Source: Acidobacteriota bacterium (lineage in GTDB: Bacteria; Acidobacteriota; Terriglobia; Terriglobales; Acidobacteriaceae). From it: a stretch of 5,055 nt of DNA. The notes beneath the pieces are model-generated. The model had not been told where the DNA came from and made no database searches. It was given only the letters and a program-made list of their open reading frames with translations. Shown here piece after piece: positions 1 to 5,055 of this stretch (position 1 is the stretch's first letter; each line of letters starts with the position of its first letter). The position numbers and the translations under genes are program-made. The stretch lies in assembly GCA_019510535.1 (NCBI GenBank), contig JAEKKE010000067.1, positions 1 through 5,055 on the forward strand. The letters run 5' to 3'.

Positions 1-146
1 ATACGCGAAGCTTATGTGGGCATTCGAGCGCAGCTCGAACCGTCTTTTTGGGTTTGTCATTTCGTAGCGACTACCCGTGCGCCCCAGCGCTCTAAGCGGA
101 AAGCGGATCGAGCTTCGCTCGATACACCCACATAAGCTTCGCGTAT
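1..146. repeat. Intergenic inverted-repeat element (REP- or MITE-like)
   Basis: Bases 1-20 are perfectly complementary to 127-146 (20 of 20). After a short unpaired stretch the arms pair again, 24-42 with 104-122, with two mismatches in 19. This leaves a loop of about 60 bases at 43-103. Each arm also folds on its own: 23-29 pairs with 33-39 around loop GCA, and 107-113 pairs with 117-123 around loop TTC. The element can therefore form either one long cruciform or two small hairpins. The left arm starts at the window edge, so the true left boundary is unknown. It carries no open reading frame of note. Palindromic dispersed repeats of this kind are common between genes in many bacteria; that this is such a repeat is inferred, because only one copy is visible. 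Confidence 0.75.
23..49 (+). terminator. Possible plus-strand intrinsic terminator
   Basis: On the plus strand a 7-bp GC-containing stem (23-29 with 33-39, loop GCA) is followed after five bases by five consecutive T (45-49). This is the shape of a Rho-independent terminator and would serve a gene entering from beyond the left edge, convergent with the minus-strand genes here. The T run is short and separated from the stem. The stem is also part of the larger inverted repeat, so the resemblance may be incidental. Confidence 0.3.
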
Positions 147-149
147 CCA

Positions 150-174
150 CCCCAGCGAACTTTGTTCGCTGGGG
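150..174. repeat. Perfect 11-bp hairpin downstream of the barrel gene
   Basis: CCCCAGCGAAC at 150-160 is followed by TTT and then by its exact complement at 164-174, giving an 11-bp stem with a 3-base loop. It starts 38 bases past the stop codon of the minus-strand barrel gene, so it would be in the 3' end of that transcript. No T run follows on the minus strand, so it is not a standard intrinsic terminator. It could block 3' exonucleases or be part of the neighbouring palindromic element, with which it shares the 8-mer CCCCAGCG (82-89 and 150-157). Confidence 0.65.
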
Positions 175-211
175 ACCCCGGTATGTGGGGCACCCGCAAT
201 CGTTGCGCGCT

Positions 212-778
212 CTACTCCTCCGACATCATCGACTTACCCTGCCATAGACGGAAAGTAATACCCGTCGAGATCCCATACGGATGAATCGCCCCATACGAAA
301 ACTGCGGCCACATCTGATACTCCACATCCACCACTTTCAAGGCGAAGCGCTTGTGATACCACTCCACCCCACCTCCAGGAGCAGCAACGAAGTAGTTGCC
401 GTTCGCATAACCAAAGGGAAAGTTGAAGTGTCCGACGCCGGCCAAGCCCTTCACATATGGCCGCACGCTGCGGGTCATGACATTGAAGCGTGGACCGGCG
501 AGATACGTTGACTGGTTGCTTCCATTGGGATCGTTATGGAGCCGTAACCAGCGAGCCTCTCCTTCTATGCCCCAGCGGTGGCTGATGTTCGCGTCGCCCC
601 ACAGGGTGACGCCGCCAAGCTGACGCTGACCATAGTCAGACTGAAAGATGCTGAGTCCGCCGCCGGCCATCACATGCGGACCCGGGCCCCTTCCCGCTGC
701 AACGGCCTGCGCTTCCGCCGACACACTGCATCCCAAAGCCATCAATAGAGCCGCGATCGCGGCGAACCACAGCCGCAT
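212..778 (-). CDS. Outer-membrane beta-barrel protein with signal peptide
   Basis: A 188-residue protein, probably a small outer-membrane barrel of the OmpA-like / OMP_b-brl type. The ATG at 778 is chosen because it gives a clean signal peptide: basic start (MRLW), hydrophobic core FAAIAALLMALG, and an AxA cleavage site near residues 23-25 (SAEAQA). It also has a GGTGGGG ribosome binding site 8 bases upstream. The open frame extends to a TTG at 904, but that extension overlaps the upstream gene and has no export signal. The mature part alternates polar and apolar/aromatic residues in about eight strands, with Gly-rich turns. Examples are VTLWGDANI, GIEGEARWLRL, YVKGLAGVGHFNF and the last strand GISTGITFRLW, which is followed by an eight-residue polar tail. 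Length fits an eight-strand barrel. Cys17 lies in ALGC, a poor lipobox, so a lipoprotein is less likely. It begins two bases after the stop of the giant NHL/Ig gene, which implies an operon. Specific function and ligand are unknown. Confidence 0.85.
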   Translation of the reverse strand: MRLWFAAIAALLMALGCSVSAEAQAVAAGRGPGPHVMAGGGLSIFQSDYGQRQLGGVTLWGDANISHRWGIEGEARWLRLHNDPNGSNQSTYLAGPRFNVMTRSVRPYVKGLAGVGHFNFPFGYANGNYFVAAPGGGVEWYHKRFALKVVDVEYQMWPQFSYGAIHPYGISTGITFRLWQGKSMMSEE

Positions 779-780
779 GA

Positions 781-3700
781 TTACTGCCCCACCGTAAGAG
801 TGACGTCGATTGCCTGTTTCGCTCCGCTGGTCGCTCCAACTCCAGTGACCTGGAAAGTATAGGAACCTGCCGGCGTTGTGTTGGTATGCAGAGCGCCCGT
901 GCAACCTGTCGTTCCGCCGGCAATACCGATCATTGCAAGGGCCATCAGCAGGCTTCCCAGCCAGCGGCGGCGCTTACGCATGCCCATACCCAATAGACCA
1001 AGTACGGTTGCGCCAGGCCACAGGATCGTAGCCAGAATCGGCGTGTCCGTGCTGTGTACACTCGCGGAGGCTCCCGCACCGAGCGGATTACCGGTATCGA
1101 TCTGGAGCTGTACCTGTTGTGTAATGTTCGCGCCCAGCTTCAGCGAATTCGGCGAGAACGTACAGGTTGCGGCGAACGGCAGACCATTACATCCGAGATT
1201 CAATGTGTCGGCAAAGCTGTTCAGTGACGAGATCGAGAGCGTCACCGTAGCATGATCACCGCTGGTCAGATTGATCTTTGATGGAGACACGGCGAGAGTA
1301 AACACCTTCGCCTGCGAGACCACTATATCGATCGATGAAGAGACCGAGCCGGCATACAGAAAGTCTCCGCTGTATGTCGCAACCACATGGTACGTCGCTG
1401 CTGACGGCGATACTGTCAGGGTTGCAAGACCGTTCGTATCCACAGTGGCCGTGCCAAGCGTTGTCGTACCGGAGGTGAAGAGGACAGCACCGGTCGGCAT
1501 CGCCGGGCCAGTGCCCCGTACCACTGCCACCAGGCTGACAGTTTGGCCGGTCTGCAACGAAGTAGCAGAGACGCTCAGGCCGGTCGTTGTGGGCCGTAGA
1601 TCCATCTCCTGCGTCAGCGTTGTGGAGCTCGTCAGATTGAGCGTATCGCCGCTGTATTGAGCGGTGATGACATGCTTGCCGGCAACCAGCGTAGCGCTCG
1701 AGAAGCTGGCATTGCCATTCGCATCTAGCGTGGCCTGTCCTAACAACGAGCCGCCATCGAGGAACGTGATCGATCCCGTCGGTTTGCCATCAACGTTTGT
1801 GACCTTCGCCGTCAGAACCACGGTCTCGCCCGTAAGCGCTGGGTTCAGGCTCGATACCAGGGCAACCTGACTGTTCTGCCGCACCAGTACCTGGATGGAT
1901 GGAGAGTCAGCCGCCGTATTCTTCGCATCGCCGGCGTAATGAACGATGAGCGTATGCGGACCAATCGTCAGCGAAGACGTGATCAGGGTCGCCGTACCGT
2001 TGGCGCCCAGCGTCCCCGATGCCACAGAGGTTGCACCGTCCAGCAATGTCACCTGCCCGGTCACATCGCCGCCATTGCCGGACACCTGGACCTGCACCGA
2101 GAGTGCCACGCCATAGATCAGGGTTGTCGTGCTGGGAGCCGCCCCTACGGTCGTCGTCGCGGAAGTAATCTGTTGCGGCCACACTGCAGAGCTGGCCGAA
2201 GCGTTTGTACTATCACCACTATAAGTGGCTGTAATGGAATGCGTGCCTACTGCAAGGTTCGCAGTGGAGAAAGTAGCCACGCCATTCTGCAAGGGAGCTG
2301 TCGAGAGCGACGCCGAACCATCTTTGAAGGTCACCGTTCCCGTGAGATTGCTGCCTCCGGTGACGGTCGCAGTGAACTGCACGCTGCGGCCTGCGATTGA
2401 AGGATTGACATCGGATACAACTACGACTGTGATCGCCTGCAACACGGTCAGGGAAAGCGTATTCGAGGTTGCAGCTGCGTACGTTGCATCGCCCACATAG
2501 ACTGCAGTGATGGCGTGAACTCCAGGTGTCAGGGATGATGTCTGCAGACTCGCGACTCCGCTGCCATTCAGGGTTCCTGTGCCAATCTGCACACCACCAT
2601 CCAGGAACTGCACCTGGCCTGGAGGAACACCGCCATTACTGGTCGCGGTAGCTACCAGCGAAACCGGCTGACCACTTACCGTCGGGTTTGCGCTCGCAGC
2701 CACGCTCAACGTGGTAGTCGCCTGCACAATCTTCTGTGACGTATTCGAGCTCGATGCAGCATTGTTTGCATCACCGGCATAATCTGCCGTGATGACGTGA
2801 TCCCCGACAGCGAGAGTAGAGACCGGCAAAGCTGCCTTCCCGCCATTCAACGAAACGGTTCTAAGAAGGCTCCCGTTGTCTTTGACAATGACCGCACCCG
2901 CGGGGGTTGCTCCCGAACCGGTGACTGTGATGGAGAAAGTCACGATGCTGCCGGCAATTGCTGTGGGTGAACTACTCACGATCAGGGTCGAGGTCGTCGC
3001 CTGCCTTGCTGTCCCCCCGGCTGCGTTTGAGGTACTCGCAGCGTAATTGGTGCTGCCGCTATACGAGGCAGTCAGCGTGTGCGATCCGACAGTCAGCGAT
3101 GTCGATAACTGAGCGACACCGTTGGCAGGAAGCGTCACCGTATTCAGTACGGTTGCTCCGTCGTAAAAAGTGACCGTCCCCGTAACCGTTCCACCCGTGG
3201 CCTGCGATGGAGTCACCGTCGCGGACAGTTGCAATGGAGCTCCAGCATCAACCGTGAAGGTATTGGGGGACAATAATGTGGTCGTCGGGATGGTATTGAC
3301 GGTATAGTTCACCGCGGGCGAAGTGCTTGTGGAGTTATTCGTGTCACCGCTATAGACGGCGGTGAACGAGTGCGCGCCACCATTCAGGCCTGTCGCTGTC
3401 CATGTAGCAACGCCACTGCCGTTCACGTTAGCTTGGCCCAGAATAATATTCGAGCCGTCCTTGAAGGTCACCGAGCCGGTCACCGCAACCAGACCGCTGT
3501 TGGTCACGGTAGCCGTCAGCATAAGTGGTTCACCCGCTTTGATAGAAGAAGGCGCTGCGCCAAGCGCCGTCGAACTGGTGTCCTTACTGATTGTCTGCGT
3601 TACCACATTGGAAACAGCATTGATGGTATTCGTATCTCCGCTGTAGCTTGCCGTAATGCTGTGAGCACCGACGATAAGAGTATCCACCGTTATCTGCGCA

Positions 3701-3882
3701 ACACCGGAACCGTTGATCCCCATGATCCCGAGGCTGGTAGAGCCATCCAGAAAGGTAATCGTTCCAGTCGGAGAACCGGCAGCCGTCACCGTAGCGGTAA
3801 AGGTCACTGTCTGCTTTATGACAGAGTTCATGTTACTGGAAGCAAGGTTGACTGACGCCGCCTGCTTGACCACCTGCGTCAC
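781..3882 (-). CDS. Ig-like domain repeat protein, C-terminal part of a giant surface protein (start uncertain)
   Basis: From the GTG at 3882 this frame encodes 1033 residues: nine tandem Ig-like domains (about residues 10-858) and a tenth, atypical C-terminal domain (859-1033). The repeats match the bacterial Big_3_5-type consensus: TATVT near the start, PTGTVTFxDG in the middle, then NGxA, a short strand, and GxHxITAxYSGD before the next unit. The GTG is a track-style start only. There is no Shine-Dalgarno sequence or signal peptide, and recognisable Ig-domain sequence (LTLGSHSLTASYEGD) continues in frame upstream to about 3966. The frame closes at a TAA at 3985-3987. I therefore read this as the 3' part of the same gene as the NHL-containing frame to the right, separated by a frameshift. 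Such proteins are usually exported, and the Ig array would act as a stalk or adhesion module; that role is inferred. The Ser/Thr/Ala/Val-rich repeats contain no Cys. Confidence 0.75.
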   Translation of the reverse strand: MTQVVKQAASVNLASSNMNSVIKQTVTFTATVTAAGSPTGTITFLDGSTSLGIMGINGSGVAQITVDTLIVGAHSITASYSGDTNTINAVSNVVTQTISKDTSSTALGAAPSSIKAGEPLMLTATVTNSGLVAVTGSVTFKDGSNIILGQANVNGSGVATWTATGLNGGAHSFTAVYSGDTNNSTSTSPAVNYTVNTIPTTTLLSPNTFTVDAGAPLQLSATVTPSQATGGTVTGTVTFYDGATVLNTVTLPANGVAQLSTSLTVGSHTLTASYSGSTNYAASTSNAAGGTARQATTSTLIVSSSPTAIAGSIVTFSITVTGSGATPAGAVIVKDNGSLLRTVSLNGGKAALPVSTLAVGDHVITADYAGDANNAASSSNTSQKIVQATTTLSVAASANPTVSGQPVSLVATATSNGGVPPGQVQFLDGGVQIGTGTLNGSGVASLQTSSLTPGVHAITAVYVGDATYAAATSNTLSLTVLQAITVVVVSDVNPSIAGRSVQFTATVTGGSNLTGTVTFKDGSASLSTAPLQNGVATFSTANLAVGTHSITATYSGDSTNASASSAVWPQQITSATTTVGAAPSTTTLIYGVALSVQVQVSGNGGDVTGQVTLLDGATSVASGTLGANGTATLITSSLTIGPHTLIVHYAGDAKNTAADSPSIQVLVRQNSQVALVSSLNPALTGETVVLTAKVTNVDGKPTGSITFLDGGSLLGQATLDANGNASFSSATLVAGKHVITAQYSGDTLNLTSSTTLTQEMDLRPTTTGLSVSATSLQTGQTVSLVAVVRGTGPAMPTGAVLFTSGTTTLGTATVDTNGLATLTVSPSAATYHVVATYSGDFLYAGSVSSSIDIVVSQAKVFTLAVSPSKINLTSGDHATVTLSISSLNSFADTLNLGCNGLPFAATCTFSPNSLKLGANITQQVQLQIDTGNPLGAGASASVHSTDTPILATILWPGATVLGLLGMGMRKRRRWLGSLLMALAMIGIAGGTTGCTGALHTNTTPAGSYTFQVTGVGATSGAKQAIDVTLTVGQ
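784..1308 (-). other. C-terminal Ig-like domain with inserted hydrophobic hairpin
   Basis: This covers residues 859-1033, counted from the GTG at 3882. The first half (FTLAVSPSKINLTSG, then LGCNGLPFAATCTFSP) is the front of an Ig-like domain with Cys898 and Cys907, a likely disulfide pair. The last strands (PAGSYTFQVTG and IDVTLTVGQ, residues 1004-1033) look like the back of the same fold. Between them lie two hydrophobic segments, about 948-968 and 974-991, separated by RKRRR (969-973) and followed by GGTTGC with Cys994. The second half of this insert resembles a lipoprotein signal peptide in miniature (basic, hydrophobic, Gly-Cys). The first half resembles a C-terminal sorting tail (hydrophobic then Arg-rich). 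I recall similar tails in other acidobacterial repeat proteins, but I know no established name for the module. A membrane-anchoring or processing role is inferred. Confidence 0.65.
787..793 (-). promoter_or_regulatory. Ribosome binding site of the barrel gene
   Basis: Read on the minus strand this is GGTGGGG, 8 bases before the ATG at 778, and it lies within the last three sense codons of the upstream gene. The upstream stop TAA (781-783) is only two bases from the ATG. This arrangement is typical of translational coupling and supports the 778 start over the longer TTG-initiated frame. Confidence 0.6.
1309..3855 (-). repeat. Nine tandem Ig-like domains
   Basis: Units of 91-99 residues follow one another with short linkers. 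In order of translation they cover about 3583-3855, 3286-3582, 2998-3285, 2719-2997, 2434-2718, 2158-2433, 1876-2157, 1594-1875 and 1309-1593. Shared landmarks are TATVT, GTVTFxDG, a central NGxA and the near-terminal GxHxITAxYSGD. The ninth unit departs most: LFTSG replaces FLDG, and SAATYHVVATYSGD replaces the usual GxH segment. Copies are well diverged at protein level and show no obvious long identical DNA stretches by eye, which suggests old duplications and should limit recombination between them. The repeats are likely an elongated extracellular stalk. Confidence 0.85.
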
Positions 3883-3919
3883 TGCGGTAGAAGTGCTGGG
3901 GTTGTTATATTGATCACCC

Positions 3920-3987
3920 TCATAACTTGCCGTCAGCGAATGGCTGCCAAGTGTCAGAGAACTGATTTGGGCTGGACGAGAGGTTTA
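3920..3987 (-). other. Frame-break region within an Ig-like domain
   Basis: Two frames overlap here. The upstream frame reads VVNLSSSPNQ down to 3962, then SDTWQPFADGKL-stop (TGA 3920-3922), which fits no domain. The downstream frame is open from just below a TAA at 3985-3987. From about 3966 it reads ISSLTLGSHSLTASYEGDQYNN, a clear Ig-domain end. The switch needs a skip of one base on the minus strand, equal to losing 3n+2 bases. Lined up with the third complete Ig domain, about 50 residues are missing between SSPN and SLTLG. Confidence 0.75.
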
Positions 3988-5055
3988 CGACCGTAGGGTC
4001 CAGCGTGAGCACTTCGCCGCTTAATGTAAGAACAGCCGGCGCGTTGATAGCCGCGGACTGCACCTCAATATGTCCAGTGACTGGGTTTCCGATTACCTGA
4101 GGATTGAACTTGGCTCCAACGACGCAGTTTGCAGAACTCGCCAGAACGATATTGGCGGCGCAGGTGGTCGAAGTATCCAGCGATGCGTTCGATATCGTTG
4201 CGACATTGGTAATCGTCATCGGGGCGTTTCCGGCGTTCTCAACCGTAATCGTCTGAGTCGATGAGAGACCGCCTACTTTAATGGCGGCAAAGGTCATCGT
4301 TGCCTGATTCGTCGTGATCTTGCGGACGCGGTTGTGGAACATATCCGCGATATACAGGTTGCCGTAGCCATCCAGCGCCATCGAGTACGGTCCGTAGACC
4401 ATGGCAGCATTGGCCGGTCCGTCATCGCCCTGGAAAGACTGTCCGCCGGTACCGGTAATGGTCTCGATCAGCCCAGTGACGGCATTGATGCGCCGTACAC
4501 GGTTGTTGCTGGTGTCAGAGATCAATAGGTTTCCGGCGACATCGAATAACAATGCTCCGGGGTAATGCAGCGTAGCTACCGAGGCTGCACTTCCATCACC
4601 GGAGAAATCCGGGGTCCCGGTACCGGCAACTCGTTGGATCACGCCGGAAGTGACGCACCGCACCATGTGGTTACCCTGGTCGGCGATGCATACATGGCCA
4701 TCGGCTGCGACAGCTACTCCCCAGGGAAGATTGAGCTGTGCCGAAGTAGCCGTGCCTCCGTCGCCGCTGTACCCCGCAATGCCGGTTCCGGCGAAGGCAT
4801 TGATGGTCCCTGTTACCAAATCCAGCTTGCGTACTGCGCTGTTGCCGGTATCGGCAATGTAAAGAACTCCGGCTGCCGGATAGACAGCCAGCCCATTCGG
4901 TGCATTCAGACGGGCGGAGGTTGCTGCGCTTCCATCGCCGGTGTAGCCGGCGGTACCCGTTCCTGCGACGGTACGGATGATGCTGGTACTAAGGTCCACT
5001 GCGCGCACCGCGTGGTTGTAGTTGTCGGCGATGTAGAGATTGCCGTAACCATCCA
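3920..5055 (-). CDS. NHL-repeat and choice-of-anchor-D-like protein, N-terminal part, cut by the window edge
   Basis: The frame is open to the right edge, so the real start lies outside. The GTG at 5008 is internal, because NHL sequence (DGYGNLYIADNYNHAVRA) continues in frame above it. About 350 meaningful residues are visible. A partial and four full NHL beta-propeller units come first (5055 to about 4298). Next is a domain resembling choice-of-anchor D (4297 to 4013), then VVNLSSSPNQ, the opening of an Ig-like domain. After Q (3962-3964) the frame runs into 13 unrelated residues and a TGA at 3920-3922. The fitting Ig continuation (ISSLTLGSHSLTASY) is in the frame one base over. So this is the 5' part of the giant gene rather than a complete protein. 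NHL propellers typically bind proteins or polymers; here extracellular binding is inferred. No signal peptide can be seen because the N-terminus is missing. Confidence 0.8.
   Translation of the reverse strand, partial: DGYGNLYIADNYNHAVRAVDLSTSIIRTVAGTGTAGYTGDGSAATSARLNAPNGLAVYPAAGVLYIADTGNSAVRKLDLVTGTINAFAGTGIAGYSGDGGTATSAQLNLPWGVAVAADGHVCIADQGNHMVRCVTSGVIQRVAGTGTPDFSGDGSAASVATLHYPGALLFDVAGNLLISDTSNNRVRRINAVTGLIETITGTGGQSFQGDDGPANAAMVYGPYSMALDGYGNLYIADMFHNRVRKITTNQATMTFAAIKVGGLSSTQTITVENAGNAPMTITNVATISNASLDTSTTCAANIVLASSANCVVGAKFNPQVIGNPVTGHIEVQSAAINAPAVLTLSGEVLTLDPTVVNLSSSPNQFSDTWQPFADGKL
4013..4297 (-). other. Choice-of-anchor-D-like (ASH/HYDIN-type) beta-sandwich domain
   Basis: About 95 residues follow the propeller: FAAIKVGGLSSTQTITVENAG, then NAPMTITNVA, then a pair of Cys (TTCAANIVLASSANC), FNPQVIGNPVTGHIEV and VLTLSGE. 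The order TITVxNxGxAPMTI, TC-x11-C, FxPxxxGxxxGxIxV and LxLSGE matches what I know of choice-of-anchor D and related ASH/HYDIN Ig-like domains. Such domains often sit between an NHL propeller and Ig repeats in large exported bacterial proteins. The two Cys probably form a disulfide, consistent with an extracytoplasmic location. Confidence 0.7.
4298..5055 (-). repeat. NHL beta-propeller units (one partial, four complete)
   Basis: Units of about 53-58 residues repeat the pattern AGTGxxGYxGDGxxAxxAxL, PxGxAxxxxGxLYIADxxNxxVRxxxxxTGxI. They lie at about 4967-5055 (partial), 4793-4966, 4628-4792, 4457-4627 and 4298-4456. Each has a LYIAD-type strand and an N-x-x-V-R turn. Variants are VCIADQGNHMVR in the third, LLISDTSNNRVR in the fourth and LYIADMFHNRVR in the fifth. 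The units are longer than a minimal NHL repeat because of the Gly-Asp-rich loop. A closed propeller usually has about six blades, so more are expected beyond the right edge. Confidence 0.85.

Larger units (their letters stand above)
781..5055 (-). pseudogene. Single giant NHL / anchor-D / Ig-repeat gene, interrupted by a frameshifting deletion (5' end outside window)
   Basis: This entry records the merged reading of the two open frames as one gene. The domain order NHL, anchor-D-like, Ig array, membrane-type C-terminus is continuous. Strand and spacing agree, and neither fragment is complete alone: the right one lacks its Ig continuation and C-terminus, while the left one lacks a start, ribosome binding site and signal peptide. 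No other stop or frameshift is seen within the 1,400 or so readable codons. The lesion is therefore either recent or an artefact of assembly over repeats. If it is real, the exported protein would end soon after the propeller and would lose the stalk and C-terminal anchor. If it is an artefact, the gene is intact and has at least ten standard Ig domains. Confidence 0.6.

Noticed and set aside
1..211. tRNA or other structured RNA gene
   Set aside because: The stems do not form a cloverleaf, and no CCA end, anticodon arm or known riboswitch core is seen. Simple palindromes explain the structure.
212..904. Longer version of the barrel protein starting at TTG 904
   Set aside because: The extra 42 residues overlap the upstream gene in another frame and hide the signal peptide. 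The ATG at 778 has a good ribosome binding site and an immediate signal peptide.
636..923. Minus-strand frame of 95 codons over the junction of the two genes
   Set aside because: It is out of frame with both the giant gene's C-terminus and the barrel gene, each of which has strong domain evidence.
1907..2182. Minus-strand frame of 91 codons within the Ig array
   Set aside because: It is a shifted-frame shadow of the sixth and seventh Ig domains; its Arg/Gly-rich translation matches no family I recognise.
3370..3855. Plus-strand open frame of 161 codons opposite the Ig array
   Set aside because: It lies antisense to a clear Ig-domain coding region. Its translation is Arg/His-rich without recognisable motifs, and long antisense frames are expected opposite this codon usage. 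The other plus-strand frames over 281-3913 and 4070-4862 are rejected for the same reason.
1309..3855. CRISPR-like or DNA-level tandem repeat array
   Set aside because: The periodicity of about 270-300 bases is at protein level only. Copies are diverged in DNA and encode continuous Ig-like domains.
3920..3987. Programmed ribosomal frameshift joining the two frames
   Set aside because: There is no convincing slippery run, and about 50 residues of the Ig domain are absent from both frames, which frameshifting cannot explain.

Overview
The window looks like part of an Acidobacteriota genome, most likely class Terriglobia (the Terriglobus/Granulicella/Edaphobacter type). I infer this from the architecture: a very large secreted protein with long NHL units, a choice-of-anchor-D-like domain, a tandem array of Ig-like domains, and a C-terminal Ig domain interrupted by a hydrophobic/poly-basic/hydrophobic/Cys segment. 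The family assignments come from reading motifs, not from a search.

Layout. Both genes lie on the minus strand and read right to left. From 5055 down to about 3960 is the N-terminal side of a giant surface protein, whose true start lies beyond the right edge. It contains one partial and four complete NHL beta-propeller units, then a choice-of-anchor-D-like domain with two Cys, then the first residues of an Ig-like domain. At about 3958-3970 the reading frame breaks. The downstream frame resumes near the end of an Ig-like domain and continues through nine complete Ig-like domains (3855 to 1309). A final Ig-like domain carrying the membrane-type insertion follows (1308 to 784), with the stop at 781-783. 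The two open frames are most simply read as one gene. It was broken by loss of roughly 140-160 bases, a number of the form 3n+2, from within one Ig domain. Either this is a real deletion making a pseudogene, or it is an assembly collapse or sequencing error in repetitive DNA.

Two bases after that stop begins a small gene (778 to 212) for a 188-residue outer-membrane beta-barrel protein with a signal peptide. Its ribosome binding site lies inside the last codons of the giant gene, so the two are probably co-transcribed and translationally coupled. A working idea is that the barrel and the giant NHL/Ig protein act together at the outer membrane, but nothing in the sequence proves this.

The first 211 bases are non-coding and highly structured. 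A 20-bp perfect inverted repeat (1-20 / 127-146) extends imperfectly to about 42 bp per arm, and each arm carries its own 7-bp hairpin. A separate perfect 11-bp hairpin lies at 150-174. This looks like a dispersed palindromic (REP- or MITE-like) element in the 3' region of the operon. I see no RNA genes, CRISPR arrays, insertion sequences or transposases. There is no stretch of more than 300 bases without a gene.
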